A stretch of DNA of 24,303 nucleotides from Proteiniphilum sp. (GCA_012728465.1 JAAYFB010000453.1:1-24303); one strand, 5' to 3'. Shown: positions 7,365-16,359, counted from the stretch's first letter. The notes: generated from the letters alone by a model not told the origin. Numbers and translations are program-made.

Positions 7365-8438
7365 GTGAAAGATCTGGATTATATGGATGACTCGCTCGAT
7401 GATAATGACGAGTGCATAGGTGATAACTCGCAAAATCAGCAGATGTATGAGCATCACCGATTTGTAGCCGATAAAGGGCAAGGATTGATGCGTATAGATA
7501 AGTTTTTGTCTATTAGAATAGAGGGTATATCTAGAAGCTTAATACAAAAAGCTGCTGCTGCCAATTGCATATTGGTAAATGATTTGCCTGTAAAGTCGAG
7601 CTATAAAGTTAAGCCCCTAGATGTAGTATCGTTGGTTATGGATCGTCCTCGTAGAGAGCTTGAAATAATACCTGAGAATATACCACTCGACATTGTTTTC
7701 GAAGATGATGACTTGATGGTAGTAAATAAACCTCCAGGCATGGTGGTTCATCCAGGGCATGGCAATTATACAGGCACATTAGTAAATGCTCTTGCCTATC
7801 ATTTGCAATATGAAGTGGGTATGGATATGGATGACCCACGGTTAGGATTGGTTCATCGAATTGACAAGGATACTTCTGGACTTTTATTAATAGCTAAGAC
7901 CGAAGATGCTAAAATCAATCTTTCGAGACAGTTTTTTAATAAAACTACAAAGCGAAAATATGTAGCTCTAGTGTGGGGTAATATAGAACAAGATGAGGGT
8001 ACGATTGAGGGCTATATTGGTAGAGATATAAAGAATAGACTTATTATGAATGTATTTGAAGATGCATCCCAAGGCAAGCAAGCAATCACTCACTATAAAG
8101 TTATTGAAAGGTTTGGTTATGTTACTCTTGTGGAATGTATTTTAGAAACAGGTAGAACGCATCAAATTAGAGTTCATATGAAGTATATCGGTCACACATT
8201 GTTTAATGATGAACGTTATGGAGGCAATGAAATACTTAGAGGCAATCGATTTGCAAAGTATAAGCAATTTGTTTTTAATTGTTTTGATTTATGCCCTCGT
8301 CAATGCTTACATGCCAAGACATTAGGATTTATTCATCCAAGAACTGGAGAGGAAATGATTTTTGAAAGCGAACTGCCAATGGATATTAAAAACGTGATAG
8401 ATCGTTGGAGAACTTATGCATCTACAATAGAGGAATAG
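7365..8438 (+). CDS. rluD: RluD-family 23S rRNA pseudouridine synthase
   Basis: Isomerises uridine to pseudouridine in 23S rRNA; RluD targets helix 69 in E. coli. From a GTG start it has 357 residues: a low-complexity acidic N-terminus, an S4 RNA-binding domain (about 41-100, MRIDKFLSIRIEGISRSLIQ), and the RluA-family catalytic domain. The catalytic motif is GLVHRIDKDTSGLL with Asp167. LETGRTHQIRVHM is the second family signature. An ATG at 7383 would drop six residues and is an equally possible start, since the region before the S4 domain is not conserved. It begins 6 bases after the PASTA gene. RluD versus RluC or a paralogue is judged from the S4 domain and motif only, so the site modified is not certain. 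Confidence 0.9.
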   Translation: MKDLDYMDDSLDDNDECIGDNSQNQQMYEHHRFVADKGQGLMRIDKFLSIRIEGISRSLIQKAAAANCILVNDLPVKSSYKVKPLDVVSLVMDRPRRELEIIPENIPLDIVFEDDDLMVVNKPPGMVVHPGHGNYTGTLVNALAYHLQYEVGMDMDDPRLGLVHRIDKDTSGLLLIAKTEDAKINLSRQFFNKTTKRKYVALVWGNIEQDEGTIEGYIGRDIKNRLIMNVFEDASQGKQAITHYKVIERFGYVTLVECILETGRTHQIRVHMKYIGHTLFNDERYGGNEILRGNRFAKYKQFVFNCFDLCPRQCLHAKTLGFIHPRTGEEMIFESELPMDIKNVIDRWRTYASTIEE

Positions 8439-8462
8439 ACAATCAAAGTATAATAATATAGA

Positions 8463-9455
8463 ATGAAAAAAAATATTGCTGTTGTTTGGGGTGGATACTC
8501 TTCCGAAAAAGAGGTTTCGGAAAAGAGCGCTCGTGGTATTTATTCATTTATCGACGGAAGTAAGTATAATGTATATAAAGTCAGAATAGACTCAAAAGAG
8601 TGGGTGGCTGAATATAATGATGAGTATTTGGCAATTGATAAAAATAACTTTAGTTTCAGTAATAAAGACATAAACATAAGGTTTGACTTCGCATATATCA
8701 CCATTCATGGTACTCCAGGTGAGGATGGCCTGCTACAAGGATACTTTGATATGTTAGGAATCCCTTATTCAAATTGTGGAGTGTTGGCATCTGCCCTGAC
8801 ATTCGATAAGTTTATCTGTAATAACTATCTTAAATCCTTTGGATTTAATGTGGCTGAGTCGATAGTACTTCGAGCAGGCGACAAATATGATGCCGAAGAA
8901 GTAATAGAAAAGCTAAATCTTCCTTTATTTGTAAAGCCTAATTCAGGGGGCTCAAGTTTTGCAACAACAAAAGTAAAGGAAAAATCGCAATTAGAAGCTG
9001 CAATCTCTGAAGCGTTTGCTGAAGCATCAAATGTTATTATTGAGAGCTTTATTTCGGGAATAGAACTTACTTGCGGAATGTACGAAGGTGCAAATGGTCT
9101 TCAGTATTTGCCTTTGACAGAAGTTGTAACAGAGAATGAATTTTTCGACTATAACGCAAAATATAAAGGAGAGGTTGACGAAATTACTCCTGCTCGTATT
9201 TCTGCAGATCTAACCCTTGAAATACAGCGAATGACCGAACGAATTTATAGACTAGTAGATGCAAAGGGAATTATTAGGGCAGACTATATAGTTTCTGACA
9301 ATGTGCCAATGCTGTTGGAAGTGAATACAACTCCAGGGATGACAGAGACTAGTTTTATTCCTCAGCAAATTGCTGCTGCGGGTTTAAACATTATGGAGGT
9401 AATGACTGATATTATAGAGTATGAATACGCTAAAAAAGCAATTCTAAATAAATAA
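8463..9455 (+). CDS. ddl: D-alanine--D-alanine ligase
   Basis: Joins two D-alanines with ATP to give the terminal dipeptide of the peptidoglycan stem; cytoplasmic, target of cycloserine. The 330 residues fit a Ddl with the ATP-grasp fold. The N-terminal motif is VVWGGYSSEKEVSEKSA, the substrate loop is HGTPGEDG (residues 82-89), the ATP-binding strand is FVKPNSGGSS (156-165), and the metal and active-site segment is EVNTTPGMTE (286-295). It starts 24 bases after rluD, and its stop shares one base with the next start (TAATG). The order PASTA - rluD - ddl - acyltransferase is, from general knowledge, a familiar Bacteroidales arrangement. No vancomycin-resistance-type partner genes are present, so this is the housekeeping enzyme. 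Confidence 0.96.
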   Translation: MKKNIAVVWGGYSSEKEVSEKSARGIYSFIDGSKYNVYKVRIDSKEWVAEYNDEYLAIDKNNFSFSNKDINIRFDFAYITIHGTPGEDGLLQGYFDMLGIPYSNCGVLASALTFDKFICNNYLKSFGFNVAESIVLRAGDKYDAEEVIEKLNLPLFVKPNSGGSSFATTKVKEKSQLEAAISEAFAEASNVIIESFISGIELTCGMYEGANGLQYLPLTEVVTENEFFDYNAKYKGEVDEITPARISADLTLEIQRMTERIYRLVDAKGIIRADYIVSDNVPMLLEVNTTPGMTETSFIPQQIAAAGLNIMEVMTDIIEYEYAKKAILNK

Positions 9456-10615
9456 TGACTATGGAGAGATATAAACTACAAAACTTTGATGATATACGCC
9501 CAGTTCATGATAGTGAGGTGACAAACGTTATTTCTGGTTTGCTTAAAGATGTTAGTTTTAGAAGAGCTGTTGAGCCTTTAGTTGCTCCATTGACGTGGGA
9601 GATGTTTTCGGGGGCAATGATGTCTTGCAAAACAATTTATGAATTTCAGCGAAACATAATATACCCCTTCATGAAACAAATTATCGCAAAAACTACAGAC
9701 GGAGTTTCCGCAGTAGGTATTGATAATTTGAAGAAAGAAGAATCATATCTTTTTATCTCTAACCATCGTGATATTGTTTTGGATGCAGCATTACTAAACA
9801 TTATGTTTTTTGATAATGACAGAAATACTTCGGAAATAGCAATAGGTGATAATTTACTCATTTATCCTTGGATTACCGATTTGGTTAGACTAAATAAAAG
9901 TTTTATAGTCAAGCGTAAGGTATCAATACGTGAGATGCTTGCCACTTCAAAGCAGTTGTCAGAGTATATATATGACACAATCAATAGAAGAAATCAATCA
10001 ATATGGTTGGCACAAAGGGAGGGTAGATCTAAGGATTCAGATGATAGAACACAAGGAAGCTTATTAAAAATGTTGACTTTGTATGATAGAACTGAACCAT
10101 TGAAGGCACTACAAGCATTAAATATCGTGCCATTAGCATTGTCGTATGAGTATGACCCTTGTGATTATCTTAAAGCAAAGGAGTTTCAACAGAAGAGGGA
10201 TAATCCTGAGCATGTAAAGAGTCAGTCAGATGATATCGAAAATATGCGTACAGGCATCACTGGATACAAGGGGAAGGTGGTATTTAGTTTTGGGAATCCG
10301 ATTAATGAAAAGTTAGAAGAAACTACAGATAATGTAGAGAAATCTGATGTATTATCTTTTGTATCTAAATCTATCGACACTGAAATATTTAGAAGCTATT
10401 ATTTCTTCCCCATTAATTGGGTTGCTTATGATATGATGATGGGAACAATAAATCATTCCGATAAATATAGTGATTCAGATGTTGAAAACTTCAATAGTTA
10501 TTTAGATAGACAAATAGATAAAATAGATTTACCAAATAAGGATTATAACTTTCTTCGTGGGAAGATAATTGAGATGTATGGCAATACAGTAAAGAATCAA
10601 TTGTCAGTTAAATAA
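9455..10615 (+). CDS. Glycerolipid acyltransferase (1-acylglycerol-3-phosphate acyltransferase-like)
   Basis: Predicted membrane-associated acyltransferase of the PlsB/PlsC superfamily, transferring a fatty acyl chain to a glycerolipid or similar acceptor. The 386 residues exceed classic PlsC (about 240). Catalytic block I reads NHRDIVLD with His104 and Asp110, an HX5D spacing rather than the usual HX4D. A later block, WLAQREGRSKD (residues 184-194), takes the place of the FPEGTRS motif, and VPLALSYEYDPCD lies in the block IV position. There is no obvious transmembrane helix. The ATG at 9455 overlaps the ddl stop; a second ATG at 9461 is possible. The acceptor is unknown: lysophosphatidate, an ornithine-type lipid or another molecule could fit. 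Operon position supports an envelope role. Confidence 0.78.
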   Translation: MTMERYKLQNFDDIRPVHDSEVTNVISGLLKDVSFRRAVEPLVAPLTWEMFSGAMMSCKTIYEFQRNIIYPFMKQIIAKTTDGVSAVGIDNLKKEESYLFISNHRDIVLDAALLNIMFFDNDRNTSEIAIGDNLLIYPWITDLVRLNKSFIVKRKVSIREMLATSKQLSEYIYDTINRRNQSIWLAQREGRSKDSDDRTQGSLLKMLTLYDRTEPLKALQALNIVPLALSYEYDPCDYLKAKEFQQKRDNPEHVKSQSDDIENMRTGITGYKGKVVFSFGNPINEKLEETTDNVEKSDVLSFVSKSIDTEIFRSYYFFPINWVAYDMMMGTINHSDKYSDSDVENFNSYLDRQIDKIDLPNKDYNFLRGKIIEMYGNTVKNQLSVK

Positions 10616-10637
10616 TAAAGCTCACTTATAAATTAAT

Positions 10638-11264
10638 ATGGGTTTGAGGCGTGTATTATATTTGATGTTATTTTCTTTATTCGCTCTTGGTTGCAGTAAA
10701 GAGGGGGTAGAACGTATGGATGATTTCTTATTAGATTTTGCTACTGTAAATAAATCTTCCGGTAAAACATACTTTATTCTAGATAACTATAGAGTTCTTG
10801 TTCCTACCATTGAGCCCACTCAATCGTGGAATGAAGGACAACGAGTAGGGATAAACTATACACTTCTAAATGGAGACACAATTAAAATTAACTCTGTGTC
10901 AGAAATATATACTGGACAATTGAAGTATATTGATGAGGAAGAAGAAATAGAAGATGATCCTATAAAAATTGAAAGTGTTTGGGTAGGGGGTAGTCATCTT
11001 AATATTATCTTTTATGCAGAATATTATGATACACCTCACATTATTAAGTTGTTTTATAATATAGATGATAATTCAGAGGCAAAATTATATCTTAGCTATT
11101 CTAGAAATGGCGATTCGCCAGGTTACTCCAAAAAAATGTATGCTTCATTTAATCTTGCTTATATTCAGTCCGAGTCAGAGGATAGTACTCCCTTTAAGTT
11201 ATCTATAAATACTTTTGCTGGATTGAGAGTGTATGAGTTTGCAGTATCGGGAAAGAGACGATAA
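10638..11264 (+). CDS. NigD-like lipoprotein
   Basis: A 208-residue predicted lipoprotein. The signal peptide (about residues 1-18) ends LFALGC, giving a lipidated Cys19 followed by SKEG. The mature part begins with an Asp-rich segment, then YFILDNYRVLVPTIEPTQSWNEGQRVGINYTLLNGD, which resembles the N-terminal domain of NigD-like proteins of Bacteroidetes, a family of exported lipoproteins of unknown biochemical role. The rest is predicted beta-rich, including YIDEEEEIEDDP (about 97-108) and a C-terminal strand. It starts 22 bases after the acyltransferase and is probably the operon's last gene. The name comes from a gene near a bacteriocin locus, but nothing here suggests bacteriocin production. 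Function unknown; the family call is by resemblance. Confidence 0.7.
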   Translation: MGLRRVLYLMLFSLFALGCSKEGVERMDDFLLDFATVNKSSGKTYFILDNYRVLVPTIEPTQSWNEGQRVGINYTLLNGDTIKINSVSEIYTGQLKYIDEEEEIEDDPIKIESVWVGGSHLNIIFYAEYYDTPHIIKLFYNIDDNSEAKLYLSYSRNGDSPGYSKKMYASFNLAYIQSESEDSTPFKLSINTFAGLRVYEFAVSGKRR

Positions 11265-11447
11265 TAGTTTATTACAATCATAATGGGAGATGTAGGTTTA
11301 TACATATGATGAGTTGGCTATAAATAATGGCTACTGTCAGGTATGTTTTGAGTGATTTCAATAGCATAAAAAAACACTTGTAAAAGTAAATTTTATGTTT
11401 TAGTCATTATTAACTCTATGCATCTGCGAGGTTAATATTATTATACA

Positions 11448-11455
11448 TACTTTTG
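11448..11455 (+). promoter_or_regulatory. Possible promoter of the oxidoreductase-DUF1080 operon
   Basis: TACTTTTG matches the -7 consensus exactly, but no -33 TTG is seen at 19-21 bases, and the leader to the ATG at 11602 would be about 140 bases. The whole 337-base gap 11265-11601 holds this box, a weak short hairpin near 11379 and a 12-codon ATG frame at 11538-11576. I see no strong terminator after the NigD-like gene. Confidence 0.4.
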
Positions 11456-11601
11456 TTGACGTGCACATGCATTATGTCGTATTTACAGTAATTCGCTATG
11501 CCTATCGCTGGTTCGTATCATAGGTAAATTATTAATTATGCATGACAAAATAGAGGACTTCCTAAAAGAACAATGAAATACAAAAATAATATTTTCATAC
11601 T

Positions 11602-13038
11602 ATGACTACAAGAAGAGATTTTTTAAAAAGCGCTGCTATGGCTTCAGCTGGCTTAGCAATTGGTGGCATTAGTACAAAAGCTAACGCTACAAGGACAAAT
11701 GCTGCTAGTTATAGCAGAATCGTAGGCTCGAACCAAAAGGTGAACTTGGCTTTTATAGGAGTTGGAAATCGTGGTTGGGAAATCATGAATGATTTTGCCA
11801 AGACAGACTTAGCAAATGTTGTAGCACTATGTGATGTTGATTTGGGCGCAAAGCATACTACCAATGCATTAAATAAATATCCTAATGCGAAGCGATTTAA
11901 AGATTTCAGAACCATGTTTGATAAAATGGGCAACGAAATTGAAGCTGTTGCAATTGCTACACCTGACTTTGCTCACTTTCCAGCGGTAATGATGTCAATT
12001 AAAGAGGGTAAGCACGTATATGTAGAAAAGCCAATGGCTAGAACCTTTAATGAGGTGGAGCTAATGATGAAGGCTGCACGTAAATACCCAAACGTTGTTA
12101 CCCAAATGGGTAATCAAGGGCACTCTGAGGCTAATTATTTCCAATTCAAAGCTTGGAAAGAAGCTGGGATCATTAAAGATGTTACAGCAATTACTGCTCA
12201 TATGAATAACCCAAGACGTTGGCATGGCTGGGATCCAAAGATTACAAAGTTTCCTGCAGCGGAGCCAATTCCAGAAACATTAGATTGGGATGTATGGTTA
12301 TCGGCACAATCTTATCATGATTTTAATAAAGATTTTCACTATGGTCAGTGGCGTTGTTGGTACGACTTTGGTATGGGTGCACTAGGTGACTGGGGTGCAC
12401 ATATTATAGATACTGCGCATGAGTTTTTAGATTTAGGCTTGCCTGAGGAGATTAGCCCTATAATGCTAAAGGATCACAATGATTTCTTCTTCCCAATGTC
12501 GAGTACTATTGAATTTAAATTCCCAAAACGTAAGAAGATGCCTCCTGTAACTATCACTTGGTATGACGGTGTAGATAATATCCCGGCTGTACCAGAAGGA
12601 TATGGTGTAAGCGAATTAGATCCTAATATCCCAACAGTGGGAGGCGGAAAGATTCAGCCTGCTAAATTAAACCCAGGAAAAGAGATTTATAGTAAGGACT
12701 TAACCTTCAAAGGTGGATCGCATGGAAGCACACTAAGCATTATCCCCGAAGAAAAAGCAAAAGATATGGCTAAAAAGCTTCCAGAAGTTCCAAAGAGCCC
12801 ATCTAATCACTTTGCAAACTTCTTGTTGGCATGTCAAGGTAAAGAGAAGGCGCGTTCACCATTTGAGATTGCTGGTCCTTTGAGTCAAGTATTCTGTTTG
12901 GGTGTTGCTGCTCAAAGATTCAATAAAAAGATCATCTTCGACAGAAAAACTAAAACAGTTACGAACGATGCATTTATTAACGCATTCCTTACTGGTGAAC
13001 CACCACGTAGAGGATGGGAGGACTTCTACATTGTATAA
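11602..13038 (+). CDS. Tat-exported Gfo/Idh/MocA-family oxidoreductase
   Basis: A 478-residue NAD(P)-dependent oxidoreductase with a twin-arginine signal: [16 protein letters not shown] at residues 2-17, cleavable after about residue 29 (ANA). The Rossmann motif is [13 protein letters not shown] (about 48-60), followed by CDVD at the end of the second strand and the family motif EKPMAR (about 142-147). The C-terminal domain carries [21 protein letters not shown]. Tat export implies folding with bound cofactor in the cytoplasm, as in glucose-fructose oxidoreductase, then action in the periplasm. Relatives oxidise or reduce sugar hydroxyls. The next gene, encoding two DUF1080 domains, begins within 36 bases, so I infer this enzyme forms a 3-keto-glycoside that its partner cleaves. 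Substrate unknown. Confidence 0.88.
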   Translation: MTTRRDFLKSAAMASAGLAIGGISTKANATRTNAASYSRIVGSNQKVNLAFIGVGNRGWEIMNDFAKTDLANVVALCDVDLGAKHTTNALNKYPNAKRFKDFRTMFDKMGNEIEAVAIATPDFAHFPAVMMSIKEGKHVYVEKPMARTFNEVELMMKAARKYPNVVTQMGNQGHSEANYFQFKAWKEAGIIKDVTAITAHMNNPRRWHGWDPKITKFPAAEPIPETLDWDVWLSAQSYHDFNKDFHYGQWRCWYDFGMGALGDWGAHIIDTAHEFLDLGLPEEISPIMLKDHNDFFFPMSSTIEFKFPKRKKMPPVTITWYDGVDNIPAVPEGYGVSELDPNIPTVGGGKIQPAKLNPGKEIYSKDLTFKGGSHGSTLSIIPEEKAKDMAKKLPEVPKSPSNHFANFLLACQGKEKARSPFEIAGPLSQVFCLGVAAQRFNKKIIFDRKTKTVTNDAFINAFLTGEPPRRGWEDFYIV

Positions 13039-13073
13039 TAATGAAAAAACAAAAAAAGATACATAATATAAAT

Positions 13074-14435
13074 ATGAAAAAATATAGCTTGCTAATTTTA
13101 GCTTTAGTTGTTGTGTTTACAGCAACTGCACAAGAGCCTAAGTGGCAGTCATTATTTAATGGTCGAAACCTAAGTGGATGGACTAAATTGAATGGTGATG
13201 CCGAATATAAGGTGAAGGATAAAACCATAATTGGTATTTCAAAAACAAAGACGCCTAATACTTTCCTTTCTACAAAGAAAAAGTATGATGATTTTATTCT
13301 TGAGTTTGATTTTAAAGTTGAGGATGGCTTAAACTCGGGAGTTCAGTTTAGAAGCCATAGTCTAAAAGAATACAACAATGGACGAGTACATGGTTATCAA
13401 TTCGAGATAGACCCATCAGACCGTAAGTGGACAGGTGGGATATATGACGAAGCACGTAGGGGTTGGTTGTATCCTTTGACTAATAACAAAACTGGAGGAG
13501 ATGCCTTTAAAAACAATGAGTGGAACAAAGCACGTATTGAGGCTGTTGGTACTTCTATCAGAACTTGGGTAAATGGGGTGTTATGCTCTGATTTGCTTGA
13601 TGATGGAGATTCAGAGGGATTTATCGCACTACAAGTGCATGGAATAGGTAATAATGAGAAGCTAGCTGGCAAAACAGTGTCTTGGCGTGATATTCGTATC
13701 TTGACTAAAGATGTGGAAAAATATAGAACTGCTGTTACTAACGAGAACGTTGCTCAGATTAATAATATTGACAATACTGTTTCTGAAAGAGAAGCTAGAG
13801 ATGGCTGGAAGCTTCTATGGGATGGAAAAACATCTAACGGGTGGCGTGGAGCTAAGTTAGATGAGTTCCCAGCAAAAGGATGGACTATGGATAATGGTTT
13901 GCTTAAAGTCCATAAAAGCGATGGTGGCGAATCAACAAATGGTGGTGATATAGTAACTACTCGTCCTTACAAAAACTTTATGCTTACAGTTGATTTCAAA
14001 ATTACAGAGGGAGCAAATAGTGGTATAAAGTATTTTGTAGATACTAATCTGAATAAAGGTGCTGGCTCAGCAATTGGATGTGAATTCCAAATATTGGATG
14101 ATGAGAAGCATCCTGATGCTAAGCTAGGAGTAAATGGAAACAGAAAGCTGGGTTCATTATACGACCTTATTGCTGCACCAACAAATAAACCTTTCAAGAA
14201 AGGTTCATTTAATACTGCTCTGGTTATTGTGAAAGGTAATCACGTTGAGCATTGGTTGAATGGGGTGAAAATTATTGAGTATGACAGAAATACTCAAATG
14301 TGGGACGCGCTAGTTAAATTTAGCAAGTACAAAGATTGGCCTAACTTTGGTAATGCAGAAGAAGGGCTTATACTATTGCAAGACCATGGTGATGAAGTGT
14401 GGTTCAAAAACGTTAAGATTAAAGAGCTAGACTAA
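13074..14435 (+). CDS. Secreted protein with two DUF1080 (3-keto-disaccharide hydrolase-like) domains
   Basis: A 453-residue protein with a Sec signal (hydrophobic run about residues 4-18, cleavage near TAQ at 18-20) and two DUF1080 domains. Domain 1 spans about 24-215 with [20 protein letters not shown] and [20 protein letters not shown]. Domain 2 spans about 250-453 with [28 protein letters not shown] and the end [20 protein letters not shown]. Domain 1 lacks the QDHGD form, reading QVHGIG, so the copies may differ in activity. Earlier starts at 13041 and 13014 would put extra residues before the signal; the ATG at 13074 gives a normal one. It follows the Gfo/Idh/MocA gene directly. Cleavage of 3-keto-glycosides is inferred from the family. 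Confidence 0.87.
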   Translation: MKKYSLLILALVVVFTATAQEPKWQSLFNGRNLSGWTKLNGDAEYKVKDKTIIGISKTKTPNTFLSTKKKYDDFILEFDFKVEDGLNSGVQFRSHSLKEYNNGRVHGYQFEIDPSDRKWTGGIYDEARRGWLYPLTNNKTGGDAFKNNEWNKARIEAVGTSIRTWVNGVLCSDLLDDGDSEGFIALQVHGIGNNEKLAGKTVSWRDIRILTKDVEKYRTAVTNENVAQINNIDNTVSEREARDGWKLLWDGKTSNGWRGAKLDEFPAKGWTMDNGLLKVHKSDGGESTNGGDIVTTRPYKNFMLTVDFKITEGANSGIKYFVDTNLNKGAGSAIGCEFQILDDEKHPDAKLGVNGNRKLGSLYDLIAAPTNKPFKKGSFNTALVIVKGNHVEHWLNGVKIIEYDRNTQMWDALVKFSKYKDWPNFGNAEEGLILLQDHGDEVWFKNVKIKELD

Positions 14436-14462
14436 GTAAAGATATATCAATTTGATATTATG

Positions 14463-14493
14463 AAGGCTGTCTCCGTGGTGGGGCAGCTTTTTT
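14463..14493 (+). terminator. Rho-independent terminator of the DUF1080 operon
   Basis: AAGGCTGTCTC (14463-14473) pairs with the stretch ending GGGGCAGCTTT (about 14480-14490) with three G-T wobbles, followed by a run of T to 14493. It lies 28 bases past the stop codon. Confidence 0.72.
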
Positions 14494-14519
14494 ATGTTGA
14501 GCTAATTTCTATTCAATCA

Positions 14520-14552
14520 AAAAGCCGCCCCTACATATCAGGAGCGGCTTTT
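14520..14552. terminator. Bidirectional terminator between DUF1080 operon and lpxH
   Basis: AAAAGCCGCCCCT (14520-14532) and AGGAGCGGCTTTT (14540-14552) form a 13-position stem with one mismatch and a 7-base loop. A and T runs flank both sides, so it works for lpxH on the minus strand and as a second stop for the plus strand. Confidence 0.88.
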
Positions 14553-14577
14553 ATATACTTGCACGTAATAATATCGA

Positions 14578-15324
14578 TTATCCGTCAAATTTCTCAAGCC
14601 TTACATCGCCATCCTCATCAAGCACAGCATATGAGAAGTGACTTATCCAGTCGCCAAGATGTATGACATGAGTTTTATCATTAAGCTTAAAGTCTAGAAC
14701 AATATGTCGATGACCGAATATGAAGTAATCAATATCAGGTTGTTTCTTGACTTTCTCTTTTGCAAACTTGATTAGAAACTCTTTGTCTTCTCCCAAAAAA
14801 TCGGCAATGGCACCGCTTTCTCTGCTATGACTCGACCATGCATGTGCAAGCGCCACAGTCCATCGTGGATGAATGCCAGCAAAGAAAAACCTTAGCACTT
14901 TACTATGAAATATCTTTCGTAATATCTTAAATGATAAAGAGTCATCTCCCAATCCGTCACCGTGGGCAATAAATAGGTGTTTGCCGTTGATTGTTGCTAT
15001 AATTGGAGCATGGTGTATTATTAGTCCACATTCGTTTTGTAGATAATCTGTGAGCCATATGTCGTGATTTCCAATAAAGAAATGCACATCTATGCCTGAG
15101 TCGGTTATCTCTGCCAGTTTGCCTAGCACTCGTGTGAAGCCACGGGGTACTACTTTTTTGTACTCGAACCAATAGTCGAAAATATCACCAACCAAATAGA
15201 TGGAGTGGGCGTCTTGCTTAGCAAAGTCTAAGAAACGACATAGCTTACGCTCAGTATCTGTTGGGTTGACATGGAACTTAGATCCAAGATGGGCGTCTGA
15301 AAGAAAATATACCTTTTTATCCAC
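14578..15324 (-). CDS. lpxH: UDP-2,3-diacylglucosamine diphosphatase
   Basis: Hydrolyses UDP-2,3-diacylglucosamine to lipid X and UMP in lipid A synthesis, at the inner face of the cytoplasmic membrane. The 248 residues carry the calcineurin-type metallophosphatase motifs in order: SDAHLGS (Asp10, His12), GDIFDYWFEY (Asp47), GNHD (85-88), AHGDGLGD (His121) and GHRH near the C-terminus. The length and the DYWFEY segment fit LpxH or LpxH-like enzymes rather than generic phosphoesterases. It is the last gene of the radC - sufT-like - lpxH operon, 10 bases after its neighbour, and ends just before the 14520-14552 terminator. It shows that the organism makes lipid A and so has a Gram-negative envelope. 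Confidence 0.9.
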   Translation of the reverse strand: MDKKVYFLSDAHLGSKFHVNPTDTERKLCRFLDFAKQDAHSIYLVGDIFDYWFEYKKVVPRGFTRVLGKLAEITDSGIDVHFFIGNHDIWLTDYLQNECGLIIHHAPIIATINGKHLFIAHGDGLGDDSLSFKILRKIFHSKVLRFFFAGIHPRWTVALAHAWSSHSRESGAIADFLGEDKEFLIKFAKEKVKKQPDIDYFIFGHRHIVLDFKLNDKTHVIHLGDWISHFSYAVLDEDGDVRLEKFDG

Positions 15325-15334
15325 AAATACTAGT

Positions 15335-15652
15335 TTACATAAATCCTAATTCAAGCAATGCCTCTTCGCTCATCATTGATCTGTCCCATGATGGTTCGAA
15401 TGTAAGCTTTAGATCCACACTATTTACTTCATCTATAGAATCTACTTTCATTTGCACATCCATTAATATAAAATCGGCAGCAGGACAGCTAGGCGTGGTA
15501 AAGGTCATTTCGATTATCACGTTGTTTGCGTCATCAATATCTATGTCATAAATTAATCCTAAGTCGTAAATGTTAACGGGTATTTCGGGGTCGTAGCATG
15601 TTTTAAGCATCTCTACCACCTTATCTTGTAATTTTTGTAATTCGTCGTTCAT
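15335..15652 (-). CDS. DUF59/MIP18-family iron-sulfur assembly protein (SufT-like)
   Basis: A 105-residue cytoplasmic protein consisting of one DUF59 (MIP18) domain. Conserved features are YDPEIPVNIYDLGLIYDIDI (residues 20-39), the strand IIEMTFTTPSCPAADFI with the family cysteine (Cys56), and EPSWDRSMMSEEALLELGF at the end. Relatives SufT and CIAO2/MIP18 help deliver iron-sulfur clusters to target proteins, and the same domain begins many Mrp/ApbC carriers. No other suf genes lie in the window. It sits between radC and lpxH with gaps of 17 and 10 bases. Which clients it serves cannot be told. The domain call is firm, the name SufT is by resemblance. Confidence 0.87.
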   Translation of the reverse strand: MNDELQKLQDKVVEMLKTCYDPEIPVNIYDLGLIYDIDIDDANNVIIEMTFTTPSCPAADFILMDVQMKVDSIDEVNSVDLKLTFEPSWDRSMMSEEALLELGFM

Positions 15653-15669
15653 TATCTTTGTTTTTATAT

Positions 15670-16359
15670 TTAAATTATTCCGTTGTCAGCGTAGCTATAA
15701 TAGGTTTCGCCACAAACTATTATATGGTCAAGAAGCTCAATATCCATCCATCTTGCTGCCTCTTTAAGTTTCTTTGTTAATGCAGTATCTTGTGGGCTTG
15801 GCGTGCAGTTTTCGGATGGGTGATTGTGTCCTAAAATTATTCCACTAGCGTAATGATTGATAGCTTCTCGCAATATCAATCTAATATCTACCACTGTTCC
15901 CGAAATTCCACCTCTGCTCACTTGCATTGTAGCTACCACTTTGTTTGATCTATCTAATATCAATGCCCAAGTCTCCTCGTGGTTTAAGTCGGATAGAATG
16001 GGGAAAAACTGTGAATAGGCATCTTTTGAGGAAGTTATCTTTTTTTTGTCTGGAATTTCCTCTAGTTTTCTTCGCCTACCTAGTTCTAGCGATGCTATAA
16101 TGTTGATAGCCTTAGCGGGTCCAATGCCTCTAAAGCCATTTACCAAATCGTTAACGCTTAACTTAGCCAAATTGTTGATATTATTGTCCGATTTGTGAAG
16201 AATTTTCCTACTCAGTTCTACAGCACTTTCGTTGTCATTTCCCGAACCTATTATAATAGCCAACAGCTCTGAGTCTGTTAATGCATTAACGCCTTTTTGC
16301 ATCAATTTCTCTCTTGGTCTATCTTCCTCTGCCCAGTTTTTAATACTACCGCTTTTCAT
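15670..16359 (-). CDS. radC: RadC-family JAB/MPN-domain protein
   Basis: A 229-residue member of the RadC (UPF0758) family. It opens with the typical IKNWAEEDRPREKLMQKG, has a helix-hairpin-helix region around GFRGIGPAKAINIIASLELGRR (about residues 73-94), and a JAMM metal-binding motif ILGHNHPSENCTPSPQD (about 175-191) with both histidines, the serine and the aspartate in place. The family was first linked to DNA repair, but that role has been questioned; the JAMM fold suggests a metalloprotease-like or nucleic-acid activity that is not settled. It is the first gene of the minus-strand operon with sufT-like and lpxH, under the promoter box at 16387-16394. It is a complete chromosomal copy, not the shorter phage or plasmid type. 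Confidence 0.93.
   Translation of the reverse strand: MKSGSIKNWAEEDRPREKLMQKGVNALTDSELLAIIIGSGNDNESAVELSRKILHKSDNNINNLAKLSVNDLVNGFRGIGPAKAINIIASLELGRRRKLEEIPDKKKITSSKDAYSQFFPILSDLNHEETWALILDRSNKVVATMQVSRGGISGTVVDIRLILREAINHYASGIILGHNHPSENCTPSPQDTALTKKLKEAARWMDIELLDHIIVCGETYYSYADNGII

Noticed and set aside
11500..11525. GGTTCGTATC resembling a tRNA T-loop
   Set aside because: No acceptor stem, anticodon arm or D-arm can be drawn around it.
11538..11576. 12-codon ATG frame (MHDKIEDFLKEQ) before the Tat oxidoreductase
   Set aside because: It looks like the start of a protein, perhaps a remnant or leader peptide, but it is too short, has no visible attenuator hairpin, and chance is a sufficient explanation.
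13014..13073. Earlier starts at 13014 and 13041 for the double DUF1080 protein
   Set aside because: The first overlaps the oxidoreductase gene and both put extra residues before the signal peptide; 13041 is not excluded but 13074 gives a standard signal.
14460..14666. 68-codon plus-strand frame after the DUF1080 operon
   Set aside because: It runs through two terminators and into the antisense of lpxH, with no family resemblance.
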